Part shown: piece by piece, positions 56,069 to 64,000 of the stretch
How the letters are laid out: the number at the start of each line of letters is the position of its first letter
How positions within the stretch are numbered: position 1 is the stretch's first letter
Source: Pseudopyrenochaeta lycopersici
Lineage: Eukaryota > Ascomycota > Dothideomycetes > Pleosporales > Pseudopyrenochaetaceae
Direction of reading: 5' to 3'
NCBI GenBank assembly: GCA_003313425.1
Contig: NHZP01000040.1
Span: 310,001 to 374,000 of the forward strand
DNA: 64,000 bases
Position numbers and translations under genes: made by a program
Notes under the pieces: model-generated
What the model saw: the letters and a program-made list of their open reading frames with translations, nothing else
Databases searched by the model: none
Told to the model about the DNA's origin: nothing

Positions 56069-58999
56069 GTTATTAATAAGCGCCTAGCATGTAGCTAGTG
56101 CGTTAGTAAGACTAAAGGGTATTACTATATACTTGTAGTAGCTATAGCGTATTCTAAACGCAGTCTTCTACTTTTCGCCTTCTTTTATATAAATAAGGTT
56201 ATACGCTCCTCTTAGGTTTAATACTGTAAAGACTTTCGTAAAGGCTAGTTAATCCTGTAGTTCTGCTATATTTAGTAAAGAGTATTAATTCTTTATTATA
56301 ATATTATTAAGCTTTTAGTAGTTAATATATAATCTTAACTTCCTATTTTTCTTTAGTATAAATAGTATAGGGTATCCTACTAGCGATTATAATTCCCTAA
56401 TAAATCTCTTCTTTAAGTTTATCTTAATATATTTATATAAGGTTCTAAGTTCTTTTTCTAATAGACTATAAATTAGGCTAAAAGTTAGTTACTTTCCTTC
56501 CTATAGGATTATCTTATAGTGCTAAGGTTAGTGTTTAGGCAATGCTTTTATAGTTGTCTCTTCCTAAAAGAGTAACTCGTATTCTTTATACTTATTAGGG
56601 ATTACTAGAGTTACGCTTTACTCCTTAACTCTAGCTTATTAGTCTAAGGGCCTCCTATTAGTACCTGCTAAGTTAGACCCTCGTATCTTAAGGTTATCCT
56701 TATTTAAAGTAAGGATCCTAATTATTATCTTCTTATCTACCTAGGCACTTAGCTGTAGCGTAGGCTTACTCGTAGTTACGTCCGTTCTATAGTATTTAAA
56801 TAAGAACTTTTTCCTTTTCTAATCTATATCTAGACTATGTTCTCTTAACTATAAGAGTCCTAGTATCACGTTATGTTATAATAGTCTAAAGACGTCTAGG
56901 TTAATTATTTCCCTATAGTTCTAGATAATAAGTTATACGTTTCGTACTTCGTGTGTAATTACAGACTCTAATAGCATTAGTTATCTATTAGCTACTATTA
57001 ATAAATATAGTACTAATTTTAATAATAGGATAAGGCTAGCTTATTCTATTACTTACGCTGAAATATAGCTCTGTTATGCTCTAGAATCTACTAGTACTTT
57101 TATCTAGCTTTTATTAAGCTTAATATTTAGCTTAAGAAGTCCTTATACGCCTGTTACACATAAAGTTTGTAATTCTTACCTATTAGTAGGCGCAACTCTA
57201 AAAAAGACTCCTCTTAATACCTATTTAGTGTCTTAAAGTCTTTATATTTAAGGTAGTTAGAGTTAAGGCATATTTACTATTACTACTAATTATATTCTCT
57301 ATTAAAGACTAGCTGCATTACTATAGTAGCTGCAAGGTAGTTATTTCCTAGAAAGTAGAGGATAGTCCTCTTATCCTATAGATAGTTATCGCATTTAACT
57401 TTAGGACAGTTATACTATTAGTATTTACATTAGTAAATCAAGTAAGAGAAGTATCTTTATTCTATCTTACTTAAATAGTGTATAGCGCACAGGTTTATAG
57501 TACAGAAAGACTAGTAGATAATACTATGTCGCTTATTACGTAGATCTATTAAGTAGTCTAGTACTAGTTTCTGTAGTCCTTTGCGCATAGTATGTAGGGT
57601 TTAAGCTGCCTCTGCGCGCTTATAGTAGTTCTTAGCTTCTTCCTCTATAAGTAGCTAGTTAGGATTAACGTTCTCTTTATTATCCTCCTAATATATTTGT
57701 TATTTAAGCTAGGTGTAGATATCTTGTTTCTTACTATCTGTAAGCATGATCTCGCTATAAGAATTAACTTAAAGGTACCTTTATTATACTAGGTCCTAAG
57801 TATTTAGTACGTAGAAGGCGTCTTCCTATACTAATAGTAGTATTATTTAGCGTTGTAATATATATTTAGGGGTCTTAACTACTAAGGGTTCTAGTACCTA
57901 TATCTATCTAGCTTATTAAAGTTTCTGTAGTGCGTTCCTAATACTTATAGGTTACTATACTTCCTTAGCTTTCTCTACCTATTCTTATATTACTTTTATA
58001 TAATATTTAGGGTAATAATAGTGTTCCTGTAATATATCTTATATTACTTATTTAGCTAGGATAATTATACTTATTCCTTATTTTATAGCTACTTCTTATT
58101 CTTCTAGGGTTAGCGCATTAATATATTATACTTTGTGTATATATTGCGCGTATAACTAGCAGTTAAGTTCTATAATATCTTTTTCCGCCTCTATAGGCGT
58201 AGATAGCTTTAAGGTTCCTAGTTAATATTAGTTCTAGAAGTTTTCCTTTTTCTAATCCTTAGTTAGGAGTACTATAGTATTATTAAGGTCTTCCTTAGTA
58301 TCTTTATAGACTAGGGATAGAGAGCTACTACTCTCTTCCTCTTTATTACTATACTAGGTTCCTAGAATCTCTCTCTTAGTAGGTTCTAGAAGAGGTAGCT
58401 ATAACATCTCTATATTTTAAATCTTTTCTTCTTAAGTTATAACAACTTCCTATGTTTTATTATTACTGTTTTCTTCTTTTATAGCTAGTATATTAATCTA
58501 GAGGGTTACCTTATTCTTTTATTTATAGTCTTTAGCTATATAGCTTTTTTTATTATAGTTAAAACAGGTTATTTCTTTCTTCTTCCTGCTCTTACCTAAC
58601 TTTCCTCTATTAAGGTTATCTAGATGTATTACCTTAGGGCCCCTAGATATATACTATCTAGGTACTCCTTATAGCTAATACTAGTGTTATAGACAACTAT
58701 TATTTAGCTTATTACGATAATCCTTCTAGGGTTTCTTATCTTCTTTTATTTATCCTAGTAGTTATCTTCTAAGTTGTACATAGAGCTTGTAGAGCTCTAT
58801 ATCTAGTTAGATAGTTTCGTTAATTAGGTTATCTAGCGTGTTAATACCTATACTAGAGCGCATTAGTTTAGTTTAGACGTCTGCTTTTAGGCCTTGTTTA
58901 TACATAGTTTTTAGAGTGTCTTTATTCTAGTTAGTTTATCTAGCATACCCTAAAAACTTATTAGCGTAATTAGCTGCAGACTAGGTTTATTACATGTTT

Positions 59000-59167
59000 T
59001 AGATTTTGCGTTCCGCGATAGTAGTCTCGTTTGGCAGTCTGAACGCTTGTCGTATGCGTGTCTTAAATTCTCCTGTGTCCTTAAATATCTTAATCAGCTC
59101 CTCTAGTTTAGTTCCTTCGGCTAGGTACTTAACTAGGTGAGGCTTTACCTATTTGGCAGCTTCGCCC
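59000..59167 (-). pseudogene. Gag fragment of the second Gypsy element in a RIP-poor patch
   Basis: The minus strand reads VKPHLVKYLAEGTKLEELIK, IFKDTGEFKTRIRQAF and LPNETTIAERKI, a capsid-like Gypsy Gag block (retained codons about 50), bounded by stops. CpA/TpG are common here, unlike the sequence on either side. Confidence 0.75.
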
Positions 59168-59378
59168 CTTATATAGCTCGTTATAAGTACTGCTTAGTCG
59201 TCGTCGTCTATAGTAGTCGCATTAAACTTAAAGAACAGGTTAAATTAGAGTAACTATTCTTCGAGCTTAAATCAATCTCTATAGAAGAGATCTGGTTTAG
59301 CGACAGCGTTGCCTAGCCTAGTAGCATAGTGGGCCGCGTTTTCTATATAAGTGTTACTTATCTTAAGGGTGTTTAAAG

Positions 59379-59813
59379 TGTAAAGAATCTTAAAAGCTAT
59401 TAGTAAGGATAACTAATAAGATTATAAGGTTAGTTCTCTAGGATAGAGTAAGGGACTAGATAGAAGGGGGGTTTAATACTAAGACAGTAAGAGGGTGCTT
59501 CTGTAAAGAGTACTAAGGGTTAAGAATAATTAGTATTGCTATTACTATACTATAGAGTATAATATTAAGTTAAACATAATAAGCTATAAGGGTATATTAC
59601 TGTAATCTATATACACAGGTAGTCTTATAAAACTGTACTGTTCTCACGGAGTGTTATGTGGAGACTGGATGTCGGAGTGTGAGATCCTTAAGACTGTGAG
59701 ACTCGTGACGAGTCACGTGTTCCTTTCCTGACGCAGCCTTGTGCCTAGCGCACGTACTAGGCCGCGGGGCTTCTTAAGGCGGTTGTCCCTCGGTATGTTC
59801 TTGGGTCGTAACA
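59379..59813 (-). repeat. 5' LTR of the second Gypsy element (435 bp)
   Basis: The inner ~240 bp is RIP-mutated while the outer ~190 bp (59620-59813) keeps TpG and CpA, e.g. GTTATGTGGAGACTGGATGTC. Confidence 0.93.
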
Positions 59814-61375
59814 ATAGACTTCATAAGTCTTACGTAAGCTTCTACTTCGCAGCTAAAGGAGATAACTGTTAGAAGATTACGCGTAAGTACAGAACTTTAG
59901 TATTACTAAATTAATGAGCTAGAACCTAGTAGTTAGTAAAAGCTGCAGTAGTATGTTAGCAGAAACTTACTACTGCGTTAGCATTCCTAGGACTCTAACT
60001 GCGCCTGTCCTATCCTTCTATACAGCCTTTACTAACTAGTTTACTTAAGCTATTACTAACCTAAGACGGCTTAATTAAGAGCTGTAAAAACTTCTACTTT
60101 ACTACTAAAAGTAATAATTAATAGAAGATTATAAATAAGTTTATTACGTTTAGTACTATAGAGTTTATAAAATAGAATTAAACAGTTAACGAAAATTGTA
60201 GTAGCATCTAGGCTAAGAGATACTATTATGTGTTAGAATTACTAGAACACCTACTGTACGGCCCAGCAGTAGCGTTCCTCTGTTAACATACTCTACTCTA
60301 ACGTCCCCTAGTAACAGTATAACAACACCATCGCCCTCGTGACCTGGAATAGTGTTGAAGTGTAACAAGCTCCACTGGATTGCCAAGAGCGTTGTCTGCA
60401 GTCAGGTTATTAGTTATCAGTCAATGACACTTGCCAAGTTTGTTGAGGAGAATCTGACTGTTAGAAATGATTACTCTAGTATGTAGGCTGAAGATAATGT
60501 TTGTGTCAGCCTGCGCGCCTGCAAACAAACTCCTTACCTACATCTGCACGCGGGGGAACTAGTTCTGCCTTCTGCAAATCTCACATGGATTGACTATACA
60601 AGGTTAAGATTCACGAAGATCTGCGCAGATATGAGCGGAGTACAGCAATTGTAGCTTGCACCAATAGGGATAAAAACGTATAATTAAGATTACTCAACAT
60701 GACCTAAGGAGGCCATATCATACCCCCAGGTCACTAATCACCTCTTCAAGATCACAAATCAGTAACTCACCCAGAGAGTTAGGAAATCGTACACTGACGC
60801 CCAAAACTTTACGTAGGCACGTAACTCGTTCGCTTTCTTAGGCTGTGAAGTCGTATAGAGAATTTCTGTCGCGCTTTCGTCCTTAGACGCCTTAACGAGC
60901 TATTTCATACAGTGTAAGTTAAGTACAGGCCAATATGCGTTGCGCATGAGCGCAAACAGGGATAGCATAGAACGTCGCTGCTGTAATCGCTAATAGCATT
61001 TCCTTACAAATCCATTTCTAATCATATTCGCCTTAGTCCATCCCATGTGGAGTTAGAGTCAGGGCTCCATTTTTCTGTCCCACTAATTAAAGGTATAATA
61101 GTTGCGGACAATCTAGTAGATGGATAATTTCTTCATTCTACTAATTCGCATTTACTACTTGATTAGCGACCGTGCAGCACTGTCTTCGACCTAGCTTTAC
61201 GTATATCATCTGCCAAAAACTTAGGGGTGTAAGAGTTATCTCATTAACCAAGCTGAGACTAAGTAATGACGCTAATTAGTTATGTAGACAAGGTCACATG
61301 AGCACTGCCTTCATCGCTTATCTTGACGTCATCAATAAATTCTTTCCATCATTTGTTGCTCTAACATCCAGAGCA
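59814..61375. other. Repeat remnant, then gene-less flank
   Basis: 59819-60250 continues the older RIP-mutated sequence broken at 52725; no reading frame survives. From about 60300 the composition becomes normal, with no gene seen before the reductase at 61376. Its promoter should lie in the last few hundred bases. Confidence 0.5.
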
Positions 61376-62367
61376 ATGGCGCTCAATAATGTCATGCTGA
61401 TCGGTGTACGTACAATCACCTCCCTTGCATCAGTATTTCTGCACTATTATTGCTCAGAAGCTCATGGATTGCATTATCTATCATGTCACCATGTAACATT
61501 TGATAGGCAAATGGTATTCTTGGCGCTTCGGTGCTTCAAGAGTTTCTCAAATCTTCCTTCCAGGTTACCGTTCTCTCCCGCGAAGAATCGAAATCGACAT
61601 TTCCTCCGGGAATTCCTGTTCGCAAAGCAAATTATAACGACCTAGACTCGCTTAAGTCTGCAATGGAAGGCCAGGATGTAGTGGTAAGCATGGTTAGTGG
61701 CGGAACGGCAGGTGCGCAGGAAAAACTTATAGACGCAGCCATAGCTGCTAGCGTCAAGAGATTCATTCCAAGTGAGTTTGGCCCGAACACTCGTAACCCG
61801 AAGGTTGTCGACGTCATTCCTATACTGCCTGCAAAGGTCCGTGTAGCCAATTATCTCAAGTTAAAAGAGCCTGAAATATCTTGGTCTAGACTTATCACGG
61901 GAGCCTGGTTTGATTGGGGGCTGAGAGTAGGAGCTTTCAATTTCGATCTCCGCTCTAAAAGTGTAACACTCATCGATGGTGGCGATACAGTCCTGACAAC
62001 TACAACTCTTCGAACAACTGGAAAAGCTATTATATCTATGCTTCAGAATGCAGAGGAAACGAAGAACCAATGTGTATTTGTGTCTTCTTTCAATACCTCT
62101 CAGAAGGAAGTCTTCACAATAATTGAAAAAGTGGACCATTCCCACAAATGGACTGTCAGCCACCAGACCTCTAAAGAACTCCTTGATACTGGCTACCGTA
62201 AGCTTGAAGCCGGAGATTTCACAGGAAACTACAACTTGGTTGGTGGTGGGACACTCGGTACAATGGCTCTAGGTGACAATAGAGCAGAGGACTCATGGAA
62301 TGAGAAGCTGGGCCTTCCAGGAGAAGATATCGAGCAGGTAGTCAAGGATATACTATCAGAATATTGA
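61376..62367 (+). CDS. NmrA-like / isoflavone-reductase-like NAD(P)H-dependent protein
   Basis: Exon 1 (61376-61405) encodes only MALNNVMLIG; a 101-nt intron ends at 61506; exon 2 (61507-62367) starts ANGILGASVLQEFL. Joined, they give the N-terminal dinucleotide motif GANGILG (residues 10-16); 296 aa in all. VTVLSREES, DVVVSMVSGGT, ASVKRFIPSEFGPN and KVRVANYLK follow; the FIPSEFG block with the downstream Lys is characteristic of the isoflavone reductase / pinoresinol-lariciresinol reductase-like branch (NmrA/PCBER fold). Fungal members reduce aromatic or phenylpropanoid compounds or act as redox sensors. An ATG at 61298 is in frame but would add an unusual N-terminus. First normal gene after the retroelement block. 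Confidence 0.92.
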
Positions 62368-62630
62368 ATTGGTAGCACTATCTAGAGAAAGCAGCAGTCC
62401 AACGACTTGTTATGCCTTGGCAAGTGTTGTTAAGCTATGGGTATGGGTTTTCTGTATTCTACACGCACTTCTTTGTAGACAGTCCCCTGCCTTTGTTTTT
62501 CCAAGAAGTGCAATTAAAGCTGCCAGTATTCTTTCCCTTCTCACAATTAAGATACAAAGCTACAGCGCTTGTTAAGCTCAAGGTCTCTAAGAATCCCGAA
62601 CTTTATCTAAGGGTAACGTGCTTGATACCG

Positions 62631-63348
62631 AAGTTCACCCCGTAACGCACTACCCCGCGTTAACGCACTACTTTTTACACCTAAATTTAGTAAAATAGAC
62701 TAATATAAAGATTAATGTCTTCTTAACTAATACCTAAAATCTTTTAAGTTTTTAAAATTCTTAATAAGAATATCTTAAAGATTAACTTTAAAATTTTAGA
62801 CTTATTTAGTTAAATTATATAAGTGGCTTTTTTTAAATATTAGTAAAATTTAGCTTTTTTTCTAAGCTATTTTTAGAAATTCTAAATAAGCTAAAATATT
62901 CTTATTTAGGTATATATTCTAAACTTAAAATATAAAAGTTATAAAGTTAACTAGTAGTTAAATTATATAAAAAATAAACTTTTATAGACTCTAAGAAACC
63001 TTAGATAAGTATTTTTTTAAAATCTAGTTAAATAATAACTTTTTATACTTTAAATTTAGAATATATACCTAAATAAGAATATTTTAGCTTATTTAAAATT
63101 TCTAAAAATAGCTTATAAAAAAAGCTAAATTTTACTAGTATTTAAAAAAAGCTACTTATATAATTTAACTAAATAAATCTAAAATTCTAAAGTTAATCTT
63201 TAAGATATTCTTATTGAGAATTTTAAAAAAACTAGAAAACTTTAATTATTAGTTAAGAAGATATTAATCTTTAAAGTTAGTCTATTTTACTAAATTTAGG
63301 TGTAAAAAGTGGTGCGTTACCCGGGGTAGTGTGTTACGGGGTAAACTT
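62631..63348. mobile_element. 718-bp near-perfect palindromic (foldback/MITE-like) element
   Basis: The left arm begins AAGTTCACCCCGTAACGCAC and the right arm ends with its near complement GTGTGTTACGGGGTAAACTT. Complementarity runs almost to the centre near 62990, for example ACACCTAAATTTAGTAAAAT on the left and ATTTTACTAAATTTAGGTGT on the right. The arms are about 350 bp, extremely AT-rich, with RIP-like differences. No open frame. A target duplication is not obvious. Confidence 0.85.
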
Positions 63349-63629
63349 TAGTATACCTTTAAAGATTAAAATATACCTAGGAGAAAATAGTTAACATCTT
63401 GTGTTTAATAGGTTGCGTACTGCTTATTATATACTTATAGTACCTACCTCGTGAATTTATAATTAGTGTTTATTTAGTAGAAAATATTTATCGTTAGGCT
63501 CTGAATAACCTTTCTACAATTGAGAAGCAAATCTGTGTCACCTCAGCCATATTCTGTTCTGGAGTTATTCTGACACCAATGTATACGCTAATCTTTTGGA
63601 GACATTAAGACTTTATCCTGTGCTTAATG
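63349..63629. other. Short intergenic stretch
   Basis: No feature seen; AT-rich near the palindromic element. Confidence 0.4.
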
Positions 63630-63920
63630 CTATCTGGCATCAAGAACCTCAGGCCCGCAGGACTGAAGGATCAGTCAACATCTGGGCTCAGATCTGCAGT
63701 TTCTTACCTGCACAAGCAGATCGAAGGACGTCACAATCACATCAGCTTTGAAAACTCCTAGCCTTGCATTGTTCGATAGGCCGAAGACCGGGTAGCTGGC
63801 CTTACTGGTTTCGCTTATCTCTGCACCGTCTTGGCGAGTGTTTAAAGCGACGTCCCGGTCGCACAGAGAAATTGTTTGTCTCCAGAAATTGGACTCGCAT
63901 TTGCCATGACACCTACGCAT
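63630..63920 (-). CDS. 3' part of an unrecognised gene
   Basis: On the minus strand a frame from 63920 encodes DVALNTRQDGAEISETSKAS, YPVFGLSNNARLGVFKADVI and TSFDLLVQ. It meets a clean 45-nt intron (63707-63663: donor GTAAGA, CTGAC branch-like word, TTCAG acceptor) in phase 0, then SCGPEVLDAR and a stop at 63632-63630. The splice structure supports a real gene. Met at 63920 gives 81 aa, but the first exon may lie upstream, up to or beyond the window end. No family recognised. Confidence 0.4.
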
Positions 63921-64000
63921 AGATTTTTGTAAAAAGTTGCAATTTTCGCGCTGATTACTATTGGATATGAAGTTCAGTACAGTGCAGAATTTAGAGGCAC

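Larger units (their letters stand above)
52726..59813 (-). mobile_element. Second Ty3/Gypsy LTR retrotransposon, RIP-inactivated
   Basis: Two 435-bp LTRs (52726-53160 and 59379-59813; TGTAAAGAATC...GGTCGTAACA) with the duplication ATAGA on both sides (52721-52725, 59814-59818). 7,088 bp. The purine tract AGAGGAGGGGGATAG (minus strand) next to the left LTR, RT near 56 kb and gag near 59 kb show minus-strand orientation. The LTRs differ from those of the element at 38633, so it is a different family. Confidence 0.93.

Overview
The window is from a filamentous ascomycete (Pezizomycotina). Genes have short GT-AG introns of about 43-101 nt. Two Zn2Cys6 regulators, HET-domain, NLR-like and lipase (STAND-type) remnants, and transposons that have almost lost CpA and TpG (the mark of repeat-induced point mutation, RIP) all fit. 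The gene set would suit a plant-associated Dothideomycete, but the species cannot be read from the sequence. No rRNA, tRNA or CRISPR array was recognised; this was not a computed search.

Layout. 0.8-6.4 kb holds ordinary genes: an MDR/quinone reductase, a GPI-anchored fasciclin protein, an AhpC/TSA2 thioredoxin-like protein and a CYTH (thiamine-triphosphatase-like) protein. 6.4-14.4 kb is gene-poor, with a degenerate triplicated repeat, a damaged small secreted-protein locus, a decayed lipase gene and a TIR element. 14.4-28.2 kb is a metabolic neighbourhood: MBL-fold hydrolase, a flavin monooxygenase with a damaged middle, an ACS-family MFS transporter, a peroxisomal (SKL) enoyl-CoA hydratase/isomerase, a divergently transcribed peroxisomal (AKL) acyl-CoA ligase, and a Zn2Cys6 regulator. 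28.7-30.9 kb is a HET gene apparently broken by an inversion. 33-36.2 kb has a DFR-like short-chain reductase and a second Zn2Cys6 regulator. 36.7-37.5 kb is a truncated NB-ARC gene.

38.6-59.8 kb is a retrotransposon block: a Gypsy element (302-bp LTRs, TSD AGGGC) interrupted by a Copia element (175-bp LTRs, TSD CCTGT), then a second Gypsy element (435-bp LTRs, TSD ATAGA). All three lie on the minus strand and are dead through RIP. An isoflavone-reductase-like gene follows at 61.4 kb, then a 718-bp near-perfect palindromic element and the 3' part of an unrecognised gene.

How the genes may work together. The CoA ligase and the hydratase/isomerase both end in peroxisomal signals and share a 584-bp promoter. 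With the adjacent regulator, organic-anion transporter and monooxygenase they look like a cluster that activates a carboxylic acid and processes it in peroxisomes. Either plant-phenolic catabolism or an acyl-chain pathway like the AKT1/AKT3 type of Alternaria fits; the sequence alone does not decide.
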